Below, one piece after another: positions 1 through 8,450 of a DNA stretch of 23,442 nucleotides. Where the stretch lies: contig JAWXBM010000109.1 in the NCBI GenBank assembly GCA_034440115.1, forward strand, positions 1-23,442. The letters run 5' to 3'. The position numbers and the translations under genes are program-made. The notes beneath the pieces are model-generated. The model made no database searches and was not told the DNA's origin. It saw only the letters and a program-made list of their open reading frames with translations. The DNA comes from JAWXBM01 sp034440115. Lineage in GTDB: Bacteria > Pseudomonadota > Gammaproteobacteria > Xanthomonadales > SZUA-36. Position 1 is the stretch's first letter; each line of letters begins with the position of its first letter.

Positions 1-78
1 GCCTTCACGAACGTCACCCCGGCCTTCACGAACGTCACCCCGGCCTTCACGAACGTCACCCCGGCCCCCGAGCCGGGG
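1..78 (-). repeat. REP-like hairpin with three 21-bp tail repeats (minus orientation)
   Basis: Three identical 21-bp units lie at 1-21, 22-42 and 43-63. They run into a hairpin at 59-78 with arms CCCCGGC and GCCGGGG. Read on the minus strand, this is a GC hairpin followed by a GGGGTGACG core and a private tail, TTCGTGAAGG, repeated three times. It faces the opposite way from the element at 101-186, so the two hairpins sit head to head. The left end is cut by the window. It lies just downstream of the ilvA stop and may help end that transcript (inference). Confidence 0.85.
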
Positions 79-100
79 TCCATCACCTATCGCAACTGGA

Positions 101-186
101 TCCCGGGTCAAGCCCGGGATGACGTGGAAAAGATCCGGGATGACGTGGAATAGATCCGGGGTGACGTGGAAAAGGCCCTAGGTGAC
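101..186 (+). repeat. REP-like hairpin with three 21-bp tail repeats (plus orientation)
   Basis: A hairpin at 101-119 has arms TCCCGGG and CCCGGGA around a TCAAG loop. Tandem 21-bp units follow at 114-134, 135-155 and 156-176, with a decayed fourth at 177-186. Each unit begins CCGGGRTGACG and continues with a private tail, TGGAAAAGAT. The same hairpin and core recur at 9206 and 23333 with other tails. The region lies between the window edge and ilvA and holds no gene. Confidence 0.85.
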
Positions 187-193
187 TAAAGAA

Positions 194-1792
194 TCAGCCG
201 CCCGTTGGCCCCACGAACATGCGGTAGGCAGGGTTTTCGCTTTCCGCCTGGTAGGGGTAAGCGGTTGAATCCAGGAAAGCCTGGAAATCAGTCATGTCGG
301 CATTCGGAACCTGAATGCCCATCAACACCCGGCCATATTCAGCCGCGTAATTGCGGTAGTGGAACAGGCTGATGTTCCAGTCCGAGTGCATGCCGCGAAG
401 GAATTTCAACAGGGCACCCGAGCGTTCGGGAAACTCGAAGCGGTAAATACGCTCATCAGCTACATTGGCACGCCCACCCACCATGTGGCGAATATGCAAG
501 CGCGCCATATCGTTAGCTGAAAAATCAGTAACGGCAAAATCGTTCCGCAACAGCAGCGCAACAATTTCCTGCTTTTCTGCAATGCCGCCACGCAAAGCAA
601 TACCGATAAAGATATGTGCTTCTGACGGATCCGCAAAACGATAGTTAAATTCGGTTATGTTCCTATTGCCGATCAGTTCGCAAAAGCGCAATAAGCTTGC
701 AGGTTTCTCCGGCATCGTCACCGCCAGCAACGCTTCTTGCTCCTCTCCCACTGCAGCCCGTTCAGCAATATGCCGCAAGCGGGCAAAATTCACATTGGCT
801 CCAGAGAGGATGCCAGCAACACAGGCGCCCGAATGTGGGTGCAGGCTGAAGTACTGTCTGATGCCTGCCATCGCCAGGGCTCCCGCTGGCTCCGCAATGG
901 CACGAGTGTCTTCGTAAACTTCCTGCACCGCAGCGCAGATTTCATCGCTGCTGACGGTCAGGATATCGTCCAACATGGCTGAGCAGATCTCATAGCTCAG
1001 GTCTCCCACCCGCCGAACTGCAGCGCCTTCGGCAAAATGTCCCACATCAGTGAGACTGACGGGCTTGCCCGCAGCAAAAGCCGCCTGCATGGAAGCAGAT
1101 TCTTCCGCTTCAACACCGATGATCCGAATGCCGGGATGCAAGTAGCGTGCAACCATGGAGACACCGGCTGCCAGTCCACCACCACCAATGCAAATAAACA
1201 AGTAGTCGATGGGGCATGCCGCTTGCCGTATCAGTTCCAGCGCAATGGTCGCCTGGCCGGTGATCACTTCCGGATCATCGTAAGGATGGATGAACACGCG
1301 TTCGTCTTTTTCGGCCAGAGCCTTGGCGATAACGCAGGCCGCATCAAAATCATCGCCTTCGATAATGACTTGAGCACCCATTTTTCGCACTGCCTTGATC
1401 TTGATTTCCGGCGTGACGGTAGGCATCACCACCAGTGCATCTATACCGAGGTGTTGCGCGGCCATGGCCACGCCCTGGGCATGATTTCCGGCCGAGGCGC
1501 AAATCACGCCGCGTTGCCGCTGTTCAGAACTAAGACTTTTGATCTTGGCATAAGCACCGCGCAGCTTGAAAGAGAATACCGGCTGTAAATCCTCACGCTT
1601 GATCAATACCTTCACGCCCAGCCGCTCGGACATTTGCGGCATAGCTTGCAAAGGAGTTTCCAGTACCAGGTCTTCCAGCCGGCACTGCAAGATCTTTGGC
1701 ATGAACGTTTCGTACAAATCCTTGCGACGCTGTTCGATAGCGGCGTTCTGCCCAGCCTGAAGCCTGTTTTCAAACTGGACGGTGGTAGTCAT
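194..1792 (-). CDS. ilvA: Threonine ammonia-lyase, biosynthetic (threonine deaminase)
   Basis: This 532-residue PLP enzyme converts L-threonine to 2-oxobutanoate and ammonia, the committed step to isoleucine. The catalytic fold spans about residues 25-340. The motif SFKLRGA carries the PLP lysine (K76), SAGNHAQG follows near 100, and a glycine-rich phosphate loop, IGGGGLAAG, lies near 200. Two ACT-like units fill about 350-520 (one starts near LLAVTMPEKPASLL, the other near YRFEFPERSGALL). They mark the long, isoleucine-inhibited biosynthetic type rather than the short catabolic one. The length is close to that of E. coli IlvA. Its start overlaps the leuB stop by 4 bases, so it is the last gene of the ilvD-leuACDB-ilvA operon and probably translationally coupled. 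A REP-like array follows its stop. Confidence 0.97.
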   Translation of the reverse strand: MTTTVQFENRLQAGQNAAIEQRRKDLYETFMPKILQCRLEDLVLETPLQAMPQMSERLGVKVLIKREDLQPVFSFKLRGAYAKIKSLSSEQRQRGVICASAGNHAQGVAMAAQHLGIDALVVMPTVTPEIKIKAVRKMGAQVIIEGDDFDAACVIAKALAEKDERVFIHPYDDPEVITGQATIALELIRQAACPIDYLFICIGGGGLAAGVSMVARYLHPGIRIIGVEAEESASMQAAFAAGKPVSLTDVGHFAEGAAVRRVGDLSYEICSAMLDDILTVSSDEICAAVQEVYEDTRAIAEPAGALAMAGIRQYFSLHPHSGACVAGILSGANVNFARLRHIAERAAVGEEQEALLAVTMPEKPASLLRFCELIGNRNITEFNYRFADPSEAHIFIGIALRGGIAEKQEIVALLLRNDFAVTDFSANDMARLHIRHMVGGRANVADERIYRFEFPERSGALLKFLRGMHSDWNISLFHYRNYAAEYGRVLMGIQVPNADMTDFQAFLDSTAYPYQAESENPAYRMFVGPTGG

Positions 1793-2907
1793 CGGGCTGT
1801 GCCGGTAGCCGAAGTTGATGAGCGGTTAAGCCTGGTGCACACCTCGGCCGTTACCTCAATAGTTGAACGGCCATTCTTGACCAGGTCACAAGTCAAAATA
1901 CCGTCTTCCCAACACTGGAATATGGCGTGCTCCAGTGCATCGGCTGCATCGAACTGCTGTAAAGAATGGCGTAACAACAGGGCCAGGCTGAGCAACATGG
2001 CGTAAGGGTTGGCGATGCCTTTGCCGGCGATATCCGGGGCAGAGCCGTGCACCGGGTCGTATAGTCCGAAAGTGCCTTCTGCCAACGAGGCCGAGGGCAG
2101 CAGGCCCATAGAGCCGCACAGCATGGAGGCCTCATCGGAGAGTATGTCGCCAAACAGGTTTTCGGTCAGCACCACATCAAAACTGGCAGGGCGGGTGAGC
2201 AGGTGCATGGCGCAGGAATCTACCAACTGGTGCTCCAGTTTGATCTCGGGAAATTCATCAGCCACGACCTGAGTGCTGACTTCCCGCCACAAACGGGAGG
2301 TTTCCAGCACGTTGGCTTTGTCTACCTGCGTGACACGCTGGTCCCTTTGCAGCGCAATGTTGCAAGCCTTGCGGGTGACGCGGGTGATTTCATCGCGGCT
2401 GTAAGTGCAAACGTCTGTGGCACGATCACCTTCGCGATACTTGTCTCCAAAATAAATCCCGCCGGTGAGTTCGCGCACAATCATCAAATCAACGTTCTGC
2501 AACTTTTCCGGACGCAAAGGTGAGAAGGCATGCAGAGCCGGGTGAGTGACCACGGGCCGCAGATTGCAGTACAGGCCAAATTCGGCGCGTATACGCAACA
2601 GGCCTTTTTCGGGTCGCAATTGGGGCGGATTTGGATCCCACTTTGGGCCACCCACAGCACCCAGCAGAATAGCATCGGCTTTACGGCAGGCATCTATGGT
2701 GGCAGCCGGAAGCGGGTCGCCCGTGGCATCCAGGGCAGCGCCACCAATCAGTTGTTCGTCCAGTTCAAAACTCAGGCCGAAGCGCGGGCCCAACACATCG
2801 AGTACAGCCACGGCCGCCGCATAGACTTCCGGCCCTACACCATCGCCGGGCAGGGCAACAATGCGAAATTCGGAGCGGTTATTGTTACCAGGGTTGGCGT
2901 TGTTCAT
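1789..2907 (-). CDS. leuB: 3-isopropylmalate dehydrogenase
   Basis: This 372-residue cytosolic enzyme oxidises and decarboxylates (2R,3S)-3-isopropylmalate with NAD+ to 2-oxoisocaproate, the third dedicated step of leucine synthesis. The family start, FRIVALPGDGVGPEV, is seen at about 14-28. VRELTGGIYFG near 145 and YDPVHGSAPDIAGKG near 290 are the substrate, metal and NAD-binding signatures of LeuB. The first 13 residues are an unusual Asn-rich extension (MNNANPGNNN). The chosen ATG lies inside the end of leuD (23-base overlap). Its stop overlaps the ilvA start by 4 bases, so translation is probably coupled on both sides. Confidence 0.97.
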   Translation of the reverse strand: MNNANPGNNNRSEFRIVALPGDGVGPEVYAAAVAVLDVLGPRFGLSFELDEQLIGGAALDATGDPLPAATIDACRKADAILLGAVGGPKWDPNPPQLRPEKGLLRIRAEFGLYCNLRPVVTHPALHAFSPLRPEKLQNVDLMIVRELTGGIYFGDKYREGDRATDVCTYSRDEITRVTRKACNIALQRDQRVTQVDKANVLETSRLWREVSTQVVADEFPEIKLEHQLVDSCAMHLLTRPASFDVVLTENLFGDILSDEASMLCGSMGLLPSASLAEGTFGLYDPVHGSAPDIAGKGIANPYAMLLSLALLLRHSLQQFDAADALEHAIFQCWEDGILTCDLVKNGRSTIEVTAEVCTRLNRSSTSATGTAR

Positions 2908-3463
2908 GCGCGCTGATGTCCTTTTCGTGCCGCAACAGAAAGTCGAGTTGGTCTATGCCCTGGCTGAGGCAATAAGCCGGAAATGAATCCAGTGGAAATT
3001 CGATTTCGCCCAGGCCCGCCACGCTGAATTTTGTGGCTGGAATATTCACTTCAATTTCCACGCCGGGATGCTGCAGCAACCAGTCGGCGACTTCATCGCT
3101 GACCGTAATCGGCAACAAGCCATTCTTCAGCGAGTTGTTGCGGAAAATATCCGCAAAACGGCTGCTGATCACTGCTTTAACGCCCATGTCCAGCAAAGCC
3201 CAGGGTGCGTGTTCGCGCGAAGAGCCGCAGCCGAAGTTTGTTCCGGCAACGATCACTGAGTGTTGATCGCGATCGAATTCCTTTAAAGGATGTTCGTCTT
3301 TGGGTGTGCCATTCGGTTGGTAGCGCCAGTTGTAAAAACAGAATTTGCCCAAGCCAACACGCTCGGTAGTGGTCAGGAACTGCGCCGGAATGATCTGGTC
3401 CGTGTCGATATTTTCGATCGGCAGGTTGTAGGTGTGTGTGGTGAAAGTTCCGGCGGTGCTCAT
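2885..3463 (-). CDS. leuD: 3-isopropylmalate dehydratase small subunit
   Basis: This 192-residue protein is the swivelling small subunit of isopropylmalate isomerase. With LeuC it interconverts 2- and 3-isopropylmalate. Family marks are NIDTDQIIPAQFL near 18-30, FGCGSSREHAPWAL near 80-93 and ISSRFADIFRNN near 100-111. Length is close to the usual 200 residues. The ATG overlaps the leuC stop by 4 bases (ATGA), as expected for subunits made in equal amounts. Its 3' end overlaps leuB. Confidence 0.97.
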   Translation of the reverse strand: MSTAGTFTTHTYNLPIENIDTDQIIPAQFLTTTERVGLGKFCFYNWRYQPNGTPKDEHPLKEFDRDQHSVIVAGTNFGCGSSREHAPWALLDMGVKAVISSRFADIFRNNSLKNGLLPITVSDEVADWLLQHPGVEIEVNIPATKFSVAGLGEIEFPLDSFPAYCLSQGIDQLDFLLRHEKDISAHEQRQPW

Positions 3464-4926
3464 GCACGGGCCTCCATGGTTGAGTGTGCTGATTCAGGCA
3501 GCAGGGTTCTGGGGTCGGTAATGTGCCCGGTAACAGCACAAGCCGCCGCGGTTAATGGCGAGGCCAGTATGGTACGCACATCGCGTCCCTGGCGACCTTT
3601 GAAATTGCGGTTACTGGTGCTGACCACCAGGTCTCCCGGCTGGCCGATATCGCCGTTCATACCGATGCACATGGAGCAGCCCGGCTCACGCCACTCTGCT
3701 CCGGCATCAATAAAAATCCGATGCAGACCTTCCGCTTCAGCCTGTTTCTTGGTGGCTTCCGAGCCGGCCACTATCATCACCCGCGTTCCGGCTGCTACTT
3801 TGCGACCTGCAAAAATACTGGCGGCAGAGCGCAGGTCGCTGATGCGTGAATTGGTGCAACTGCCGATAAAAACCATATTCACCGGCTGGCCACTGATTTC
3901 GGATCCGCCCTGCAACTGCATGTATTGCAGGGCTTCCTGAGTGCCAGCACTCGCATCATTGGGTACGCGATCGCGAATGCCAATTACCATGCCGGGGTTG
4001 GTACCCCAAGTGACGCTGGGCTCGATTTCAGCCGCGTTGACCTCGACCAGCGTGTCGAAACTCGCGCCTTCGTCCGTCTGCAATGTGCGCCAGTAGCTAA
4101 CCGCCTTTTTCCAGTTGTCTCCGGCAGGTGCCATGGTGCGGCCTTGCAGGTAATCGAAGGTGGTTTGATCAGGCGCCACCATGCCGGCGCGTGCGCCGCA
4201 TTCAATCGACATATTGCACAAGGTCATGCGGCTTTCCATATCCATGTCTCGTATGGTGCTGCCGTGGTATTCGATGACGCAACCGGTGCCGCCATCAACG
4301 CCGATTTTTCCAATGATATGCAGAATCACATCCTTGGCCGTGACACCGGGGTTCAACTCGCCTTCTACCTTGATGCCGAGTGTCTGTGGTTTGCGTTGCA
4401 ACAGGCATTGGGTGGCCAGCACGTGGCCGACTTCCGTGGTACCGATGCCAAATGCCAATGCACCAAAAGCGCCGTGGGTGGCGGTATGGCTGTCACCACA
4501 AACGATGGTCATGCCGGGTTGGGTCGCACCCATCTCCGGTCCCATCACGTGCACAATGCCGCGGTGCGGGCTGTCCCAGCCGTGCAGCACCAGGCCTTGC
4601 TCGGCACAGTTGCGATAGAGGGTTTCGACCTGCTCTTTCGCCTGCTCGGTGATGTAGTGGTATTCACCGTTGGCATCTGCCGGTGTAGTGGGCGTGGAGT
4701 GATCAATGGTCGCCAGGCACAGGTCCGGGCGGCGAACTTTCAAACCGCGCTGCTTTAACTCGGTGAAAGCCTGTGGCGACGTCACCTCATGCACCAGGTG
4801 CAGATCGATGTAGAGGATGGCCGGCGCACCGTCCCCGGATGCCAGTGACTCATCGCGAACCAAATGGCTGTGCCAGATTTTCTCAAATAGAGTTGTGCGC
4901 TGGGTGGTTGGTGGCGTTTGTGACAT
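3460..4926 (-). CDS. leuC: 3-isopropylmalate dehydratase large subunit
   Basis: This 488-residue protein is the aconitase-like, [4Fe-4S]-carrying large subunit of isopropylmalate isomerase in leucine synthesis. The three cluster cysteines are visible: C357 in IGSCTNSR, then C417 and C420 in EPGCSMCIG. VCGDSHTATHGAFG (about 142-155) is the conserved substrate-site segment. The length is slightly above the usual 466-475 because of a polar N-terminal stretch. It lies 26 bases downstream of leuA and overlaps leuD by 4 bases. Confidence 0.97.
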   Translation of the reverse strand: MSQTPPTTQRTTLFEKIWHSHLVRDESLASGDGAPAILYIDLHLVHEVTSPQAFTELKQRGLKVRRPDLCLATIDHSTPTTPADANGEYHYITEQAKEQVETLYRNCAEQGLVLHGWDSPHRGIVHVMGPEMGATQPGMTIVCGDSHTATHGAFGALAFGIGTTEVGHVLATQCLLQRKPQTLGIKVEGELNPGVTAKDVILHIIGKIGVDGGTGCVIEYHGSTIRDMDMESRMTLCNMSIECGARAGMVAPDQTTFDYLQGRTMAPAGDNWKKAVSYWRTLQTDEGASFDTLVEVNAAEIEPSVTWGTNPGMVIGIRDRVPNDASAGTQEALQYMQLQGGSEISGQPVNMVFIGSCTNSRISDLRSAASIFAGRKVAAGTRVMIVAGSEATKKQAEAEGLHRIFIDAGAEWREPGCSMCIGMNGDIGQPGDLVVSTSNRNFKGRQGRDVRTILASPLTAAACAVTGHITDPRTLLPESAHSTMEARA

Positions 4927-4952
4927 AAAAAAATCCTGCCAAATAATTTTCG

Positions 4953-6536
4953 TTAAATCGCCGCTTTCAATGCCGGTTCGGCAATGCTGCGGCCCTGGTG
5001 TTGTTGATGACGATTCATGATGGAAACCAGCGCCCGGGCCGAAGCTTCAACGATGTCGGTGGAAACGCCGGTGCCCTGGTAGCGGCTGGCACCCACAGTG
5101 GCTTTGACCGTGGCGCGACCCTGGGCATCGCTGCCGCCTGAAACCGCACTGACCTGGAACTCTTCCACGTGCAGGTCTTCGTCCATGCAACTCTTGATGG
5201 CGTTTACGATGGCATTCACCGGGCCATCACCGCGGCCGCTGAACACACGCGGCGCCTGGCCATCAAAGCGCAACTTGACGCTGGCTTCGGCAGATTGATC
5301 CGAATCAGCAATCTCGGTGTGAATCGAGATGGCGTCCAGATGCCAGGGGCCGTCCTGTTCGTGTCCCAGCACCAGTGCTTCGATGTCTTCGTCGTAAACG
5401 CTTTTCTTGCGATCTGCCAGCGCCTTGAACTCTTTGAACAACTCTTCCAACTGTTCTTTGTTGACCGAAAAGCCCAGAGTCTCCAGCCGATCACGAAAGG
5501 CGTGGCGGCCGCTGTGCTTACCCAGCACCAGACTGTTTTCCGGCACACCCACGGTTTCAGGTTTCATGATTTCGTAGGTTTCAGAGTTCTTCAGCATGCC
5601 GTCCTGATGAATGCCTGCTTCGTGGGCGAAGGCATTGCGACCCACAATCGCCTTGTTGGGCTGCACTCGTGAACCGGTAACGGCGCTAACCAGGCGACTG
5701 CATGGATACAGCCGCGTGGTGTCGATGCCAGTTTGCATCTGGTAACGGTCCGAGCGGGTGCGCAGGGCCATCACCACTTCTTCCAGCGAACAGTTACCGG
5801 CGCGCTCGCCGATGCCATTGATGGTGCACTCCACCTGCCGAGCACCTCCTTCGATGGCACCGAGGCTGTTAGCCACTGCCAGGCCAAGGTCATTGTGGTT
5901 ATGGCAGCTCAGGATCACCGAGCCGTCATGGCGCAGATTGTCCGTCAGATGCTGATACAACTGGCGTGCTTCGCTGGGTGTGACATAGCCCACGGTATCG
6001 GGCACGTTCAATACTCGGGCACCGGCTTCGATGGCGGCCTGGAAATATTCGGTCAGGTAATCGATTTCGGTACGGCCCGCATCTTCAGCGGTCACTTCGA
6101 TATCGTCGAAATGTTGGCGGCCAAATTCCATCGCCTTGCACATTTCATCGATGATCTGCTGCTTGCTCATGTTCAGCTTGAATTCGCGATGAATCGGGCT
6201 GGTGGCAATAAAGATATGCAGACGCTTGCTCTTGGCACCGTCCAGCGAACGCGCCACGGCTTCCATATCGCCCTGGCGGGTGCGCGACAAACCGCAGATG
6301 GTGGCAGCAAGGCCCAGCGCACCCACCGCGCGCACCGATTCAAAATCACCATCGGAAGCCGCCGGAAAACCGGCTTCGATGACATCAACGCCTAGCTCGT
6401 CCAGCGCCTTTGCTACCTGTAGTTTCTCGCGAACATTCATGGAACAGCCGGGGGACTGCTCGCCATCGCGCAAAGTGGTATCAAAGATATGGACGTAATT
6501 ACTATTTTGTCCGGTACTGTCTTGCTTGGCGTTCAT
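4953..6536 (-). CDS. leuA: 2-isopropylmalate synthase
   Basis: This 527-residue enzyme joins acetyl-CoA and 2-oxoisovalerate to give 2-isopropylmalate, the committed and usually leucine-inhibited step. The TIM-barrel begins with FDTTLRDGEQSPGCSM (18-33). The metal-binding SCHNHNDLG has H212 and H214, and GIGERAGN follows near 250. The C-terminal third (about 395-515) is the regulatory domain, with VSGGSDAQGRATVKATV resembling the leucine-binding fold. The start has a strong Shine-Dalgarno (AAGGAGTA on the minus strand, 6542-6549). The 123-base spacer to ilvD is the longest gap inside the operon. Confidence 0.97.
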   Translation of the reverse strand: MNAKQDSTGQNSNYVHIFDTTLRDGEQSPGCSMNVREKLQVAKALDELGVDVIEAGFPAASDGDFESVRAVGALGLAATICGLSRTRQGDMEAVARSLDGAKSKRLHIFIATSPIHREFKLNMSKQQIIDEMCKAMEFGRQHFDDIEVTAEDAGRTEIDYLTEYFQAAIEAGARVLNVPDTVGYVTPSEARQLYQHLTDNLRHDGSVILSCHNHNDLGLAVANSLGAIEGGARQVECTINGIGERAGNCSLEEVVMALRTRSDRYQMQTGIDTTRLYPCSRLVSAVTGSRVQPNKAIVGRNAFAHEAGIHQDGMLKNSETYEIMKPETVGVPENSLVLGKHSGRHAFRDRLETLGFSVNKEQLEELFKEFKALADRKKSVYDEDIEALVLGHEQDGPWHLDAISIHTEIADSDQSAEASVKLRFDGQAPRVFSGRGDGPVNAIVNAIKSCMDEDLHVEEFQVSAVSGGSDAQGRATVKATVGASRYQGTGVSTDIVEASARALVSIMNRHQQHQGRSIAEPALKAAI

Positions 6537-6659
6537 GCTTTTACTCCTTGATGCCGCCGGACTTATGCCCGGCAGTTAAATCGTATTGCGGCGTTTGGCT
6601 GGTGGTTTTTTTCAAAAAATACGGTCATGGGAAAATACGCCTCATTCCAGTGCTGGAAT
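6537..6659 (-). other. ilvD-leuA spacer with small hairpins
   Basis: This 123-base gap inside the operon holds a GCCGG/CCGGC hairpin with an 8-base loop at 6556-6573, just upstream of the leuA Shine-Dalgarno, and an A/T-rich stretch near 6605-6620. A short reading frame starting at 6628 encodes 21 residues with no run of leucine codons. No convincing second attenuator or promoter is seen. The hairpins might affect mRNA processing or leuA translation (inference). Confidence 0.4.
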
Positions 6660-8333
6660 TCAAGAATTGAATTGGTCGTTGAATTGGGGGAATGAAGTCA
6701 CCGCACCTTTGGAGGCGGATGACACCAAATAGGCATACTTGGCCAATGCGCCAGAAGTGTATTGGCGTGCGCGCGGCTGCCAGTCCGCGCGGCGTGATTC
6801 GAGATCGGCGTCGGTGGAAATTTGCCGTCCATCTACATCGATGGTGATGCTGTCACCTTCGCGCAGCAGTGCAATCGGGCCACCATGAGCTGCTTCGGGG
6901 GCGATATGGCCGACCATGAAACCGTAGGTGGCGCCACTGAAGCGGCCGTCGGTGATCAGTGCCACATTCTTGTCCAATCCCTGGCCAACCAGTGCGGCGG
7001 TAACTGCCAGCATTTCCCGCATACCGGGCCCACCGCTGGGGCCTTCGTTGCGAATCACAATCACATCACCGGAGTTGATCTGCCTGGACTGTACCGCAGC
7101 AAAGGTCGCTTCCTCGCTTTCAAATACACGAGCCGGGCCAGTAAAACTGAATTCGCCATGGCCGGCCAGCTTGGCTACGCAGCCTTCGGGGGCAATGTTG
7201 CCATACAGAATGCCGAAGCCGCCTCGAGGTTTGATGGGCTTATCAAATGCGGTGATCACTTCCTGGCCCGGTGTTTCTACCGCGTTGGCACACTCTTCAA
7301 ACAGACTGCGGCCGCTGACGGTTGGCGTGTCAGTCAACAGGCCGGCCTTGCGCAAACGCTCGATGACCAGCGGTGTACCACCCGCTGTGAACAAATCGGG
7401 TGCCATAAAACGTCCGGCAGGTTTCAGGTCGCCGATGATGGGGGTCTTGCGGGAGATTTCGTCAAACTCATCAATATCAAAATCCACTCCGGCTTCACGG
7501 GCAATGGCCAGCAAATGCAGCACCGCATTGGTTGAACCGGCGGTGGCTGTAACGACGGTGACCGCATTGCGTAATGATTCATGGCTGACCAGTTCGCGCG
7601 GGTGCGCATCTTCTTTGACCAACTCCACCAGGCGCCTGCCGCATTGGCGCACGGCTTCTGCCTTGTCGGGGTGGATGGCCGGAATGTCGTTCACGCCCAT
7701 GGGCGACAGGCCCAGAGTGGTCAAGGCCATAGCCATGGTGTTGGCAGTGAATTGGCCGCCACAGGCGCCGGCACCGGGACAAGCTGCGGTTTCGATCTGG
7801 CGTAATTCTGCCGCATCGATTTTGCCGGCAGCATGTGCGCCCACCGCTTCAAATACATCCTGAATGCTGATGGGTATGCCTTTGTGCATGCCAGGCATGA
7901 TGGAGCCGCCGTATATCACCATGCCGGGGACATTCAGCCGCGCCACCGCCATCGCACCAGCGGGTATGGTTTTATCACAGCCTACCAGGGCCACTACGCC
8001 GTCCAGGCAATGTCCGCGAGTGACCAACTCAATGGAATCAGCTACCAGTTCACGCGACATCAGCGAGCACTTCATGCCCTCAGAGCCCATGGCGATACCG
8101 TCGGTGACCACAATGCTGCCGAACTCAACCGGGGTGCCACCAGCTTCTCGAATGCCGGCTTTCACATACTCAGCCAGCTCGCGCAGGTGCATATTGCAGG
8201 GCGTTACATCCGACCAGGTGTTAACCACCGCGATCATGGGTTGGGAAAGTTCTTTGTCACCCATACCGGCAGCGCGCAGCATGGCGCGGGCGGGGGCGTG
8301 GTCTGGGCCTTTCTTGATCTGGTCGCTTTTCAT
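6660..8333 (-). CDS. ilvD: Dihydroxy-acid dehydratase
   Basis: This 557-residue iron-sulfur enzyme dehydrates 2,3-dihydroxy-isovalerate and -methylvalerate to the 2-oxo acids, the step shared by valine, leucine and isoleucine. Likely cluster cysteines are C46 (TPCNMHL), C119 (VGCDKTIPAGAM) and C191 (CPGAGACGGQF). GPSGGPGMREM and DGRFSG are the C-terminal signatures. At 557 residues it fits the shorter type typified by [2Fe-2S] enzymes rather than the ~616-residue E. coli form (from family knowledge). It is the first structural gene after the attenuator; its product supplies the 2-oxoisovalerate used by LeuA downstream. Confidence 0.97.
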   Translation of the reverse strand: MKSDQIKKGPDHAPARAMLRAAGMGDKELSQPMIAVVNTWSDVTPCNMHLRELAEYVKAGIREAGGTPVEFGSIVVTDGIAMGSEGMKCSLMSRELVADSIELVTRGHCLDGVVALVGCDKTIPAGAMAVARLNVPGMVIYGGSIMPGMHKGIPISIQDVFEAVGAHAAGKIDAAELRQIETAACPGAGACGGQFTANTMAMALTTLGLSPMGVNDIPAIHPDKAEAVRQCGRRLVELVKEDAHPRELVSHESLRNAVTVVTATAGSTNAVLHLLAIAREAGVDFDIDEFDEISRKTPIIGDLKPAGRFMAPDLFTAGGTPLVIERLRKAGLLTDTPTVSGRSLFEECANAVETPGQEVITAFDKPIKPRGGFGILYGNIAPEGCVAKLAGHGEFSFTGPARVFESEEATFAAVQSRQINSGDVIVIRNEGPSGGPGMREMLAVTAALVGQGLDKNVALITDGRFSGATYGFMVGHIAPEAAHGGPIALLREGDSITIDVDGRQISTDADLESRRADWQPRARQYTSGALAKYAYLVSSASKGAVTSFPQFNDQFNS

Positions 8334-8377
8334 GGTTCCGTCTGCCTTTTAGTGGTTACGAAAATTTCGTTGCTGGT

Positions 8378-8409
8378 AAAAAAAAACCCGCACCTTCTGG
8401 GTGCGGGTT
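8378..8409 (-). terminator. Attenuator terminator (segments 3:4) of the ilvD-leu-ilvA operon
   Basis: On the minus strand a perfect 10-bp stem, AACCCGCACC / GGTGCGGGTT, with a CAGAA loop (8385-8409) is followed by nine T residues (8378-8386, partly overlapping the stem). This is a strong intrinsic terminator. It stands between a short Leu/Ile/Val-rich reading frame and ilvD, so it would stop operon transcription before any structural gene unless it is disrupted. Confidence 0.9.
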
Positions 8410-8450
8410 CTTCAGGTTGATCTTGTAATCGCCTAGCCTGAGCCCGCACC
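8400..8450 (-). promoter_or_regulatory. Antiterminator (segments 2:3) of the attenuator
   Basis: The end of the leader reading frame carries GGTGCGGGCTC (minus strand, 8440-8450), nearly identical to the terminator's 3' arm. Its GGTGCGGG can pair 8 bp with CCCGCACC in the terminator's 5' arm (8400-8409), which would prevent the terminator. The same segment can instead pair with GGCCCGC at 8500-8508 (segment 1), just before the Leu/Ile/Val codons. A ribosome stalled on those codons would cover segment 1 and favour the antiterminator. This is the classical layout; pairings were read by eye. Confidence 0.75.

Noticed and set aside
1..186. Tandem repeats with constant and variable parts, as in a CRISPR array
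   Set aside because: The variable part is identical within each array and only 10-12 bases long, and no cas genes are present. This is tandem duplication, not spacer acquisition.
1037..1588. Long open frame (183 codons) on the plus strand inside ilvA
   Set aside because: It is antisense to a clear IlvA coding region, has no family features and arises from GC-biased codon positions.
3925..4758. Open frame of 277 codons opposite leuC
   Set aside because: Shadow of leuC on the other strand; no ribosome site and no recognisable motif.
6605..6620. A/T-rich hairpin between ilvD and leuA as a second terminator
   Set aside because: The stem is only A:T pairs and lacks a GC-rich part, so termination is unlikely; leuA would also need its own promoter, which is not evident.
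6928..7863. Open frame of 311 codons opposite ilvD
   Set aside because: Antisense to the conserved ilvD; composition is typical of a shadow frame.
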